A stretch of DNA of 64,000 nt from Sunxiuqinia elliptica (lineage in GTDB: Bacteria; Bacteroidota; Bacteroidia; Bacteroidales; Prolixibacteraceae). The notes under the pieces are model-generated. The model did no database searches, had not been told where the DNA came from, and saw only the letters and a list, made by a program, of their open reading frames with translations. The stretch lies in NCBI RefSeq assembly GCF_900113005.1, contig NZ_FONW01000012.1, forward strand, positions 62,001-126,000. The letters run 5' to 3'. Shown piece after piece: positions 45,134-60,105 of this stretch. Each line of letters begins with the position of its first letter. The stretch's first letter is position 1. Position numbers and translations under genes: made by a program.

Positions 45134-48100
45134 TTAGAATTTTACAGATACGCCTAAGATAAAAGATGAAGTTATCGGGTAACCGTCACCAGCAACTTCC
45201 GGATCCCAGCCTTTAGGATACTTATTGATCGACAAAATATCAGATGCGCTTCCATAGACCCGAACGCTTTTCAGGTGTAATTTGTCGACAACAGCAGCTG
45301 GTAAGGTATATCCTAAAGTAATGTTTTTCACCCTAAAGTAAGCTCCGTTAAACAACCAGTAGTCGGACATTGAGTAATTATTACCTGCACTCTTATAAGA
45401 TAATCTTGGGAAGGCAACTTGCTGATTGACTTCATCCGAGTTGTAAACACTCCAGTAATCTCCATCAATCAGCTTCGGGAAGTTCCCCCAGTTTTCAGCA
45501 AATGGCTGCACCATCCGACTACTCATTTTTGCTTTTTGCTTAGCAACTCCCTGGAAGGCTAAGGCAAAATCAAATCCTTTATAGTCGAGTTGAATATTTC
45601 CACCAAACAAGTAACGAGGCAATGAGCCACCCAGTAATACTTTATCGTAATCAGAGGAGATAATTCCATCGGGAACGCCATCTGGTCCGCTAATATCTTT
45701 ATACCGTATATCTCCCACTCCAACACTTGAGTTTAAGGTAGCCGAATTGTCAACCTCGTCTTGTGTCTGATAAATTCCATCAGACAAATAGCCATACCAT
45801 TCGTTAAACTCACTTCCTTCAAATTTCACCTGATCTCCCAAAAACTGAATTCCTCCGAGCTCTCCCATTTCTGACCTGGAATCGGACAAGTTAGCAGCAA
45901 CAGAATAACCAAGCTCTCCGATCCGATCATTCCAGCTAAGTTCAATTTCCCAGCCTTTGGTTTCCATTTCGCCGGTATTCTGTTGTGGATTGTCAAAGCC
46001 GATATAATCTGGAATCTCTAAATCCAGCAACATATCCTTCGTGATTTTCTTATAAATATCTCCGGTAAAGCGCAGCTTATTATTAATAAAGCTGGCATCC
46101 AGCCCGATATCGTAGGATTCGGTTGTTTCCCATGAAATATCGCGAATTGCATAGTAACGCTGAGCTGCTGTTTGGGCTGAAACAACATTATTGCCTTGGT
46201 AGAATAGTGCACTTCCAAAGGCGATTGTGGATTGATACGGGTAATAACTCTCCAAGCGTTCGTTCCCAAGTGTCCCCCACGAGGCTCTTAATTTTAAAAA
46301 TGATAAGGTTGAGTTATTTTTCAAGAAAGCTTCTTCGGACATCACCCATCCTAGAGAGAATGAAGGAAAAAGTCCCCAGCGGTAATCTTCATCGAAACGA
46401 GAAGAACCATCGTATCTCATGTTTCCTTGAAAGAAGTACTTGTTATCGAAGTTGTAAAGAACACGTCCGAACCAAGAGCGGTAGGCATTTTCATAAGCAC
46501 CACCTCCATTGCTTAAGTAATTCTCATTTCCCAGGTCCAAATAAGGATAGCTTGTTAGCTCTAACTGATCACTTCCTGCACTCAGACCTTCATTAAAAGC
46601 ATAATAATTCTCATAACCGCCCATCAGGTTTAAATTGTTCCTTCCAAATGATTTAATGTAGTTTGCAATAAACTGCGTTGTCACCCGGTAGTTATCATTT
46701 CGTTCTTCATTCAAGCGGGTTGAAGAAGCCCACTGCAACGTACCTACTGCCGCTGACGGATTATCGTAGTCTGTGTATTCTACTTTTTTGTAAAAGGCCT
46801 TCGATTTATTGTAATTGAGCTCAGGAGCAATAATGGCGGATAGTTTCAATCCTTGGATCGGAGTGAAATTTAAAGCTGCTTTTCCACCTACCTGATTATA
46901 CCAATTGGTCTTTTCGCCACCATGCTTTACCTGTCCGTAGATATTCGCTCCCGACTTTCCTTCGGCAACCATTCCGTTAGTCCATTCAGCCGCATAAACA
47001 GGAGCAGAAATACGAGTATAATATACGATAGTCCCTTCATTTAAACTTGCATTTTCGGAGATTGAACGTTTTACAAAAAAGTCAAGTGAGGCCGACAAAT
47101 AATCATTAATTGTAACATCATTGTTAAACCGGGCGGTTAGCCGCTGATAGTTCCGGCCATCGTACAAACCATCAATTTCATCATAGGCCATCGAAGCTTT
47201 TGAGCGAATTGATTTTGAACCTCCAGAAATACTTATGGTATGGCTTTGACGTGGGGCATTGCTTTTTAACACCAGATCAATCCAGTCGGTATCCGGGTAT
47301 AAATCAGGATTCTCTTGATGTAATGTTTCGTAGTTATCAACAACATCTGAAGTATAGGTTGGGTACTCTCCTCCTTCATTGTTGCCGTTATCATTCCACT
47401 TTAATTCATTCGCCATTTGCATATAGCGTTTGGCATCAACGAAATCGGCCATCTCCGTAGGAACCTCAACGCCGTATTCAGCATTATAGCTAATTGACAG
47501 CTCTCCTGTTTTGGCCCGCTTTGTTGTAACCAGAATGACACCTGCTGCCGCTCGTGATCCGTATATGGAAGCCGAAGCCGCATCTTTCAAAACTGAGATA
47601 CTTTCAATATCATTGGGATTAACATCATTGATTCCTCCAACCGGAACACCATCGACAATTACCAACGGCTCGCTATTACCAATGGTTGTGATTCCCCGGA
47701 TCCGGATTGATGCGGTTGAGCCAGGCGCATTATTGTTGCGAGTTACCATAACTCCTGAGATGGTCCCTTGTAAAGCCTGCGATACCTGAGTTACTTGCCG
47801 GTTCGCAATATCATCCCCCTTAACAGAACCAACAGAGCCTGTCAAATCGCTCTTTTTTACCGTTCCGTAGCCAATCGCAACAACCTCCTCTAAGCCAATG
47901 GTTTCATCTTCCATGGTAATATTGATTGTTGCTTGACCATTCACCTCTTGCTCAATGGTGTGCATCCCCACAAATGAAAACACAACAATTCCATTCGCCG
48001 GCACATTCGATAGTAAATAGTTGCCATTAAAATCAGAAATGACACCATTCGTTGTTCCTTTCACAACCACTGTAACTCCCGGAAGAGGCTCTCCGTTTTG

Positions 48101-48520
48101 ATCCAAAATCTGGCCTTTTAACTCAATAAACTGTTGCTGAAAACTTTGACTCGCAGAGCTTTTGCTAATCACAATATCTTTATCCAGTATGTGATAGTTT
48201 AATCCGGTTCCTCTTAATACTTCCTCAAGAACATCCTCGATATTACTACTTTTATAATCGACAGAAATCTTTTGGGTTCCAGTAATTTGATCTGTTTTAT
48301 AAAAAAAATCAAATTCACTTTGCTCCTGTATCATCTTAAAGACTTCTTCTAAAGAAGCATTTTCCGTTCTTAAGTTCAGCTTGGTTTGTTGCGAATAAAC
48401 TGATGCAGAAACATGAACCAGAAAAAAGAACATAAAAAAGAAAGTTAGGCGCATAACCATCCACGTTTTTTGAATCATACCCCTTCTGCAGGAATAGATT
48501 CCCGTTAACATTTTTTTCAT
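45134..48520 (-). CDS. SusC/RagA TonB-dependent transporter with STN signalling domain
   Basis: A 1128-residue outer-membrane importer. A signal peptide (to about residue 43) is followed by an STN domain at about 48-118 (LNLRTENASLEEVFKMI, DIVISK), a carboxypeptidase-D-like beta-sandwich at about 132-210 (GQILDQNGEPLPGVTVVVKG), a TonB-box-like EEVVAIGYGTV near 213, and the plug and 22-strand barrel. The STN domain is the part that contacts a FecR anti-sigma factor in the periplasm, matching the FecR and ECF sigma genes directly upstream. It imports the oligosaccharides released by the locus enzymes. Confidence 0.95.
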   Translation of the reverse strand: MKKMLTGIYSCRRGMIQKTWMVMRLTFFFMFFFLVHVSASVYSQQTKLNLRTENASLEEVFKMIQEQSEFDFFYKTDQITGTQKISVDYKSSNIEDVLEEVLRGTGLNYHILDKDIVISKSSASQSFQQQFIELKGQILDQNGEPLPGVTVVVKGTTNGVISDFNGNYLLSNVPANGIVVFSFVGMHTIEQEVNGQATINITMEDETIGLEEVVAIGYGTVKKSDLTGSVGSVKGDDIANRQVTQVSQALQGTISGVMVTRNNNAPGSTASIRIRGITTIGNSEPLVIVDGVPVGGINDVNPNDIESISVLKDAASASIYGSRAAAGVILVTTKRAKTGELSISYNAEYGVEVPTEMADFVDAKRYMQMANELKWNDNGNNEGGEYPTYTSDVVDNYETLHQENPDLYPDTDWIDLVLKSNAPRQSHTISISGGSKSIRSKASMAYDEIDGLYDGRNYQRLTARFNNDVTINDYLSASLDFFVKRSISENASLNEGTIVYYTRISAPVYAAEWTNGMVAEGKSGANIYGQVKHGGEKTNWYNQVGGKAALNFTPIQGLKLSAIIAPELNYNKSKAFYKKVEYTDYDNPSAAVGTLQWASSTRLNEERNDNYRVTTQFIANYIKSFGRNNLNLMGGYENYYAFNEGLSAGSDQLELTSYPYLDLGNENYLSNGGGAYENAYRSWFGRVLYNFDNKYFFQGNMRYDGSSRFDEDYRWGLFPSFSLGWVMSEEAFLKNNSTLSFLKLRASWGTLGNERLESYYPYQSTIAFGSALFYQGNNVVSAQTAAQRYYAIRDISWETTESYDIGLDASFINNKLRFTGDIYKKITKDMLLDLEIPDYIGFDNPQQNTGEMETKGWEIELSWNDRIGELGYSVAANLSDSRSEMGELGGIQFLGDQVKFEGSEFNEWYGYLSDGIYQTQDEVDNSATLNSSVGVGDIRYKDISGPDGVPDGIISSDYDKVLLGGSLPRYLFGGNIQLDYKGFDFALAFQGVAKQKAKMSSRMVQPFAENWGNFPKLIDGDYWSVYNSDEVNQQVAFPRLSYKSAGNNYSMSDYWLFNGAYFRVKNITLGYTLPAAVVDKLHLKSVRVYGSASDILSINKYPKGWDPEVAGDGYPITSSFILGVSVKF

Positions 48521-48646
48521 AAATTTGAAGTGCTTTAATGTTTAAGTTATTCTTTGTAATAACTTGAATTTGAAACGGGGAATGGTAGGACATTCTCCGT
48601 TTTTTCGTTCAAGAAAAGTTAGTTCGTTTTTTTAGTGCATAGGCAG

Positions 48647-49630
48647 TTATTTTTTTTCAATTATGATTTCATCCATGTTTATTTGATATTGAATTGGAAT
48701 CGATAGGTTCAAAAGCGCAAGGAAATGTTCAACTGACTTATTACGCTTCAAAACGACGGAGAACCGCATGTCTTTAAAATCATTTTCGTCATACTTGATT
48801 GAAACATCGTACCAACGCTCCACCAATCGAAATACGTCCGTCAAACATTCATCTTTCAACTCATAACGCCCATCCCGCCACGAATAATAATTGACCGGGT
48901 TGACATTTTTCACCTGTATTTTTCCCGTATTAACATGAAGTTGGGTTTGCTCTCCCGGAGATAAGTCTACGATTTCTCTACCTGCGTGCAATTTTATTTT
49001 ACCTGTATGCAAAGTTGTCTGAACAACATCTGCATCAGGATAAGCCCGAACGTTGAACGAGGTCCCTAAAACTTCGATGGTTTGGCCTTTGACTTCGACC
49101 TTGAAAGGGTGCTCCGGATCCTTGGCGATCTCAAAAAAAGCTTCTCCCTCCAAGCTTACTTTTCGTTCATCTCCAGTAAAAACAGAAGGGACATTTAGCT
49201 TCGATCCGGAATTTAGCCAAATGCGGGAGCCATCAGCAAGAAATAGCTGATGAATTTGCCCATTGGGAACAACCACTTCCCTCATCTCTGCAACAACATC
49301 CGAAGTTCCATGATTCGACACAAGAAACTGGACCAACCAACCAGATAAAAAAGCAAACAGCAATAAGGCTGCAACTTTTAGAGGCCTTGGCATAGAAAAA
49401 CTCGTCTTCGTGTTAAAACGAATCCGGCGTTTCAATCTTAGAAGTTCCTCCTCTGAGCTGTAGTTTTGGCTATTATTGACAAAAGCATAGGAATCCCAAA
49501 TATCTTTTTCCTGATAGTAAGCAGTCCGTTCCTCCGGGTTCTTTTCCAACCATTCCAACAAAATCTTTGCTTCGCTTTCAGTGGCTTCGCCCCGAATGTA
49601 TCTCGACTTTATTTCTTCAATCTCTTTCAT
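48647..49630 (-). CDS. FecR-family anti-sigma factor
   Basis: A 327-residue single-pass regulator. The cytoplasmic N-terminal part (1 to about 83) binds the ECF sigma factor, a membrane helix lies at about 84-104, and the periplasmic FecR domain (about 115-215) holds VVVPNGQIHQLFLADGSRIWLN, EGEAFFEIAKDPEHPF and VLGTSFNVRAY. A C-terminal STN-like domain (DUF4974 type, about 255-327) contains DVFRLVERWYDVSIKYD. It transmits ligand binding at the STN-bearing SusC to the sigma factor. It lies 56 bp after the sigma gene. Confidence 0.94.
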   Translation of the reverse strand: MKEIEEIKSRYIRGEATESEAKILLEWLEKNPEERTAYYQEKDIWDSYAFVNNSQNYSSEEELLRLKRRIRFNTKTSFSMPRPLKVAALLLFAFLSGWLVQFLVSNHGTSDVVAEMREVVVPNGQIHQLFLADGSRIWLNSGSKLNVPSVFTGDERKVSLEGEAFFEIAKDPEHPFKVEVKGQTIEVLGTSFNVRAYPDADVVQTTLHTGKIKLHAGREIVDLSPGEQTQLHVNTGKIQVKNVNPVNYYSWRDGRYELKDECLTDVFRLVERWYDVSIKYDENDFKDMRFSVVLKRNKSVEHFLALLNLSIPIQYQINMDEIIIEKK

Positions 49631-49686
49631 TCAATACAGGTGTTTTATACCCATATGATCGGTGAGCTTGGAGAAACCCTACCTTT

Positions 49687-50292
49687 TTAAGAAAAAAAAT
49701 CTGAACTTTTCTGATCGATGAAATATGCTTGAAGTAATAAAAAAAGAGGAAGATAATCCCCCAAACTAAGACGAATATACCTTAGCGCCTTGGTTATATG
49801 CTTCTCAACCATCTTAACACTAATTCCAAGTTCCTCGGCAATATCTTTGTTCCGCTTGTTTTGGAAACGGCTTAAAATAAAAACCTCCCGGCATTTCTCC
49901 GGAAGCTCTTCAATTGCTTTCTCCAGTTGCTCTTTTAGTTCAGCTTCGATTAAACTGGAATGCTCATTCGAATAAAAAAGCAACTCATCTTCTTGCATTC
50001 GAAAATGAACCGCATCAGCATACTTTGCCCGAACTTTTTGTTTTTCGATGATTTGTAAACAGCGATTTCGGGTCATGGTAAATAAGAAGCCATTTAATGA
50101 TCCAGAGATGGAAAGCGATTTATCTTCCCACAACTTATAAAAGACGTCTTGAACCACATCCTTTGCCTGTTCTTCATCAACAAATTTCAAGGCAAAATAA
50201 AACAGCGGTTTACTGTAGTGTAAAAACAGCTTATTTACATCAAATCTGCCGTCTTTTAGAAAGAATTCGATTGGTTGAGCAGCAGTCATCAT
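49687..50292 (-). CDS. ECF RNA polymerase sigma factor (FecI-like)
   Basis: A 201-residue sigma-70 family protein. Region 2 contains DVVQDVFYKLWED and FLFTMTRNRCL; region 4 contains ELPEKCREVFILSR and NKRNKDIAEELGISVKMVEKH followed by ALRYIR. The SVKMVEKH recognition helix is typical of Bacteroidetes ECF factors that control PULs. A hydrophobic tail (YLPLFLLLQAYF) ends the protein. Two adjacent ATGs exist; the first is used here. Together with FecR and the STN of SusC it should activate this locus when substrate is present. Confidence 0.93.
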   Translation of the reverse strand: MMTAAQPIEFFLKDGRFDVNKLFLHYSKPLFYFALKFVDEEQAKDVVQDVFYKLWEDKSLSISGSLNGFLFTMTRNRCLQIIEKQKVRAKYADAVHFRMQEDELLFYSNEHSSLIEAELKEQLEKAIEELPEKCREVFILSRFQNKRNKDIAEELGISVKMVEKHITKALRYIRLSLGDYLPLFLLLQAYFIDQKSSDFFS

Positions 50293-50489
50293 TCCAACTT
50301 AAAGTCTGCACAAATTAAAGAATTATTTCCAAACAGCTCAATTCTAAGCTTATTTGATTTTGTCAAAGCTGGAAAAGTCCACAACTCTCTCTAAAGAAAA
50401 ACAACTTATTTAGTCCCACTTTATCTATAAGAGAAAAGTAACCGTATTATTATTTATTTCTTTAGTAATGTTTTCTTTGAATGAAAATC

Positions 50490-51593
50490 TTATTTCGAAT
50501 AATGAAACGCTTCTCCCCATGTCATCATCACCAATGGATGGCTGTAGCCTTTATCATTCTCAGGCAAAACAGATGGGCCTTTTTTCCGAAGGTAGGTTTT
50601 AAAGTATGGTTCGCGATGCTGTAAACCATGCCCTAACTCATTTTCATGACCACTAATAATTATTGTTGGGTTTATCCCTTGTGCCATTCGCGCCAGATCA
50701 GCCGTCCATGTGTTGGGTATTAACACATCTACTTTAAAGTGCTTATGTACCTCATCAATCCACTCAAAATCGTCATAATTCCACTGGTCTCCGGCATGCA
50801 TAAACGACAGCCCTTCGGGTGTTGTTACCAGCGAAACATTGTTGATTACATCGCTCCATTGATGTCCAGGATAAGTTACAACCTGCAGTTCAACTTTTCC
50901 GTCTTTCACCAGCACTTTCTGACTTTTATGAGCCACTCTTTCCAAATGATTTATTTTACTGAAAGCTTCCTTGTTGTCGGCAAAAATGGTTGGTGGAGCA
51001 TAAACCGGAATTCCTAATTCAAGAAACTTTTTAAGCGTTTCCGGTCTCCAATGATCCCTGTGTTCATGACTTATAAATAAGACATCGCATTCATCTATCA
51101 GTTTTTCCATCAGACTATCGGAAACACAATAGTTGTCATTTCCTTGGAATTTTGGCATAAGCAGATCAAATGCCAGAGTCACCAATTTTGTTTTTACAAT
51201 AAAAGAATGGTTGTAAAGTTTCCAGATCTTTGCACCCTCATCGACAGTTGTATTTACAATTTCATCAATGCTCTTTGCAATCTGTTTTTGAAAAAATTCT
51301 TGTACGGCGGGCCGTTCTTTTGCATAGGGTTCGTGCACAACTGCATCAATAAGAAACAAGGCGCTTACTCGTCCTTCTTGTTCCCTTACAGAAGGTTTGT
51401 ATTTATTTAATAGTTTCGATGAATAATCTAGCAAAACAGATGCCTGTCTGTTTAGAAAGATGTTTTGCTCTTCTGTTAAATTCGGATCAAAATGGCCATT
51501 TTTTAATTGAACGTTCTCTTGTCCAATAAGTGGCATCAACTGAACAAGAAATAGACAAATCAATAAAACGCTGAACTTTAAAAAATTATACAT
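50490..51593 (-). CDS. Exported UlaG-like metallo-beta-lactamase-fold hydrolase
   Basis: A 367-residue protein with signal peptide MYNFLKFSVLLICLFLVQLMPLIG. The MBL metal motif is complete: H176, H178, D180, H181 in SHEHRDHW, a later His in TYPGHQWSD, Asp in HAGDQWN, and a final His in ISGHENELGH. The arrangement resembles UlaG-type lactonases and phosphodiesterases. In a PUL it might open a lactone formed by an oxidised sugar, which would fit the FAD oxidoreductase further on, but this is inference. It lies 197 bp before the sigma gene. Confidence 0.82.
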   Translation of the reverse strand: MYNFLKFSVLLICLFLVQLMPLIGQENVQLKNGHFDPNLTEEQNIFLNRQASVLLDYSSKLLNKYKPSVREQEGRVSALFLIDAVVHEPYAKERPAVQEFFQKQIAKSIDEIVNTTVDEGAKIWKLYNHSFIVKTKLVTLAFDLLMPKFQGNDNYCVSDSLMEKLIDECDVLFISHEHRDHWRPETLKKFLELGIPVYAPPTIFADNKEAFSKINHLERVAHKSQKVLVKDGKVELQVVTYPGHQWSDVINNVSLVTTPEGLSFMHAGDQWNYDDFEWIDEVHKHFKVDVLIPNTWTADLARMAQGINPTIIISGHENELGHGLQHREPYFKTYLRKKGPSVLPENDKGYSHPLVMMTWGEAFHYSK

Positions 51594-51608
51594 TACATTT
51601 CTTTTTTT

Positions 51609-51721
51609 AGAGGCTACCCAACTGCACTATCATCCTGTTTGGGCACTTGTAACTCAATTAAAATACTATTTAAACTCGCCAGACAGGTACTAAACACTCT
51701 TTGGCTTCATGGGTAGCCTCT
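51609..51721. repeat. 113-bp element bounded by 12-bp inverted repeats
   Basis: AGAGGCTACCCA (51609-51620) and TGGGTAGCCTCT (51710-51721) are exact inverted copies flanking 89 bp without a gene. It sits between the GH39-like gene and the hydrolase gene. No target duplication is evident. It could be a structured mRNA end or a remnant of a small mobile element. Confidence 0.4.
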
Positions 51722-51751
51722 TTCTTCACTCAAAGAATACTAATTAATCCT

Positions 51752-54706
51752 CTATTGTACACTTAGCTTAGCTTTCTCTACTTTCTCTTTTCCCTCAACC
51801 ACAACTACATACATTCCAGGAGCTACTCCACGAATATCTAATGTTAGCTCTTTTTCTCCATTTACTTCCTGAGTGCGCAGTATACTCCCACTCATATTCA
51901 CTATAGCAATACGCAGGACATCTTCTCTCAGGTTCTTTATAGTTACAACACCAGTTTTTACAGGATTAGGATACACCAATAATTCTGAAACTTCATCGAC
52001 TCCTTCCACATCAATTTTTGCTGATTTTGTTGAACCCACAAATTCAAGGTTCCAGACCTGGTAGTTGCTTCCGTCATAGGCTTTATTGGTAGCAGTACCC
52101 CACGAAGTACTTGTTCCATGTAAATAATTGGTACCCCAGTTACACTTCAACCGATATTCGGAGCCACTGACATGTTCCAAGGTCCACTTCTGAGACCCCC
52201 AATCAGGATGTAAAGCGGCCATTTGGACGTCGGTATTTGCGGTTTGGGTTCCATTCAGATATAAGCCATCCCACTTACATTTCAAGCGGTACACATTACC
52301 CGAAACCTTTTCCAGATCCCATCTTTGCGACCACCACGTTTCTTCAAGTGGTGCAAGTTTTACCGACACCCACTCCACATTATTTCCATTTAGGTATAAA
52401 CTACTTGCCTTGCACTTTAAGCGATAGGTTCCTTCAGCCAAAGATGGCGACACGGTTGTAACAGATATTGAGCTGGATTGTGCTGAATAATTTCCGGCAG
52501 CATCATACGCCAACACACTCATGGTGTATTGTGTATTTGCAGTTAATCCGGAAATAGTTGTCGATGTTCCGCTTACTGCACTGTGCCATACCCCGTCAAT
52601 ATAAATGCCATAATCGGTTACTCCAACATTATCGGTTGATGCATTCCACGATAAGCTGAAACCACTCGCTGTAATATTTGATGCAGCCAAACCTGTTGGG
52701 GGCGTCGGAACTTGGGTATCAACTCCGGAAGTAGTTGTAACTGATATTGGGCTGGACTGCGCTGAATAATTACCTGCAGCATCGTATGCCAACACGCTTA
52801 CGGTGTATTGCGTATTGGCAGCCAAACCTGAAATTGTTGTTGAGGTACCACTTACCGCACTATGCCATACCCCGTCAATATAAATCCCATAATCGGTTAC
52901 ACCAACATTGTCAGTTGATGCATTCCAAGACAAGCTAAAACTATTTTCCGTAATATTTGATGCTGCCAGACCTGTTGGGAGTGTTGGAACCTGGGTATCA
53001 ACTCCCGCAGTAGTTGTAACAGTTATCGGGCTGGACTGTGCTGAATAATTACCGGCCGCATCATAGGCTAACACACTTACGGTGTATTGCGTATTGGCAG
53101 CCAAACCTGAGATTGTTGTTGACGTACCACTTACCGCACTATGCCATACCCCGTCAATATAAATCCCATAATCTGTCACACCAACATTGTCAGTTGATGC
53201 ATTCCAAGACAAGCTAAAACTACTACCGGTAATGTTTGATGAAGTAAGGCCTGTTGGCGCTGTCGGAACTTGGGTATCAACTCCGGTGACGTCAATAAAT
53301 CTTACTTCATAATTGTCGAGTGTAAGTGTTGTACCCGTATTCTGAATAGTGACCTGCACTTGTTGATCCAACTGATTGACCAATATAACTTTATTATTGG
53401 TCGCCATAACAGAAACAACATCCTGCACAGATATAGTAGTGCTATATATTTGAGTACCATTACTAAAATTATCTTTTAATCCTTTCTGGGTGTAATAAAA
53501 CAGTGTTGCTTGTCCACCTCCTGAAATTTCAGTATCAGTCCAAACACCTAGGGGATATGAGTAACCTTGTGAATCTCCTTGGGGACCCCAAATCATTAAA
53601 TTTTGGTACCCTGCTTTTATCGATTTTATCAAGCCTGAAGCCATAACTGCGTTATTGTACTCATGAGTATAACTACTAACAGAGCCTGCCCCCGGCCAAC
53701 CGTACCATTCCGACCACCAAACCGGCAGCGTTGAGCCTCCGGGCTGTTGTCTGACCCAGTTTATTAAATCAACAAACTTTTGAGAAGCTTTGAATGCATC
53801 GGTATTCCAAACGCCATCTTTATTATCATTACCACCATCGACCGTAATAAAATCACCCCCATTTTTATTCTGCAACCAATAGGAAATAACATCCAGTGCC
53901 CGCTGATCAAAAACTCCATAAACTCCTGATAAGTTAGAGGGATGACTGATATTAGCTGTTGACCAAGTATCCATTGGGACATATGGGCCTCCAATTAACA
54001 AATTTGGATTTACGGCTTTCAAGGAATCATAAACCATGTTGTACATATCCGTAAAAGTTTCGTATCCCCAACGATTAAGGCTGCCATCAAAAAATCCTTT
54101 AAGTTCATTCCATATTTGGAAATATTTTACATCGGGGTAACGCCGTGCCACTTCTGCGCAGAGATGTGCAAAATCATCGTAATGATCGGGTGTCGGAGCT
54201 TCTTCAATTTTACTCCAGTCCGTTTGTCCATTCATTGACGGAGTGTGCATCCAGGTAGGGCAGGCACAAAGCGTAATAACAGCTTCACCATTGGTATCGC
54301 GTATCAAATTGATACGATCATCCAAAACAGACCAATTCCAATTGGCTGGGTCAACAACCGTTGAGTCTGGCCATGGATTTCCGGGGCCCCATCCCATAAT
54401 GTGCTGATTTTGGAAATAAGTAACCGAGCTAAGCAATTGTTTAGCACTTGCAATCGCATTTGCATCTCCCCACCAGTCAATACTTTTCTGAGTGTGCGTT
54501 ACTCCTGCATGATACGAACTCACTAACTCAACATTGGAATAGTCGATGTTTACATTAACAATTGTTTGACCATAGCTAGACAAATTCAAAACGAAGAAGC
54601 TCACAATTAAGAACAAACACTTCTTCTTAATACCACTTAAGTCATTACAGAACTTTTTCGTGCCCTCTAAAAAAGGACATAACAAAAACCATCTTTGTTT
54701 TTTCAT
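51752..54706 (-). CDS. Secreted clan GH-A glycoside hydrolase (GH39-like) with 3 Fn3, ricin-like and T9SS domains
   Basis: A 984-residue enzyme with a long signal region (to about 46). The catalytic barrel spans about 48-470, with acid/base E201 in YFQIWNELKGF and nucleophile E333 in PVWWSEWYGW. Three Fn3 modules follow at 476-568, 569-661 and 662 to about 754, then a ricin-type beta-trefoil (about 757-895, three YRLKC repeats). A type IX secretion sorting domain (LLVYPNPVKTG...) ends the protein. It should be secreted through T9SS to the surface or medium. It is a paralogue of the enzyme at 61528. GH39 is the nearest recognisable family, but other clan GH-A families are possible. Confidence 0.78.
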   Translation of the reverse strand: MKKQRWFLLCPFLEGTKKFCNDLSGIKKKCLFLIVSFFVLNLSSYGQTIVNVNIDYSNVELVSSYHAGVTHTQKSIDWWGDANAIASAKQLLSSVTYFQNQHIMGWGPGNPWPDSTVVDPANWNWSVLDDRINLIRDTNGEAVITLCACPTWMHTPSMNGQTDWSKIEEAPTPDHYDDFAHLCAEVARRYPDVKYFQIWNELKGFFDGSLNRWGYETFTDMYNMVYDSLKAVNPNLLIGGPYVPMDTWSTANISHPSNLSGVYGVFDQRALDVISYWLQNKNGGDFITVDGGNDNKDGVWNTDAFKASQKFVDLINWVRQQPGGSTLPVWWSEWYGWPGAGSVSSYTHEYNNAVMASGLIKSIKAGYQNLMIWGPQGDSQGYSYPLGVWTDTEISGGGQATLFYYTQKGLKDNFSNGTQIYSTTISVQDVVSVMATNNKVILVNQLDQQVQVTIQNTGTTLTLDNYEVRFIDVTGVDTQVPTAPTGLTSSNITGSSFSLSWNASTDNVGVTDYGIYIDGVWHSAVSGTSTTISGLAANTQYTVSVLAYDAAGNYSAQSSPITVTTTAGVDTQVPTLPTGLAASNITENSFSLSWNASTDNVGVTDYGIYIDGVWHSAVSGTSTTISGLAANTQYTVSVLAYDAAGNYSAQSSPISVTTTSGVDTQVPTPPTGLAASNITASGFSLSWNASTDNVGVTDYGIYIDGVWHSAVSGTSTTISGLTANTQYTMSVLAYDAAGNYSAQSSSISVTTVSPSLAEGTYRLKCKASSLYLNGNNVEWVSVKLAPLEETWWSQRWDLEKVSGNVYRLKCKWDGLYLNGTQTANTDVQMAALHPDWGSQKWTLEHVSGSEYRLKCNWGTNYLHGTSTSWGTATNKAYDGSNYQVWNLEFVGSTKSAKIDVEGVDEVSELLVYPNPVKTGVVTIKNLREDVLRIAIVNMSGSILRTQEVNGEKELTLDIRGVAPGMYVVVVEGKEKVEKAKLSVQ
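52445..53281 (-). repeat. Three tandem 279-bp Fn3 coding repeats
   Basis: The repeat starts at 53281, 53002 and 52723 on the minus strand, exactly 279 bp (93 codons) apart. The copies differ at few positions, mostly synonymous, and share blocks such as DNVGVTDYGIYIDGVWHS. This indicates recent tandem duplication or gene conversion. Confidence 0.92.
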
Positions 54707-54806
54707 AATTTAAAGTTTAAGTTTATTCATCAAAGCTTTGAGGGCGTATCAACTCAAAAGCAATCTTATCTAATGGTTAGTCTTTTCTCTTTTTTTCTTC
54801 GGGTAT

Positions 54807-60063
<5,257 letters not shown>

Positions 60064-60105
60064 CTTTTAAAATCTTAATTCACATTAATCCTGTTGTTCA
60101 ACTTC

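Noticed and set aside
52445-53281. CRISPR-like or satellite repeat
   Set aside because: The 279-bp unit is in frame, encodes Fn3 domains and has no spacer-repeat structure.
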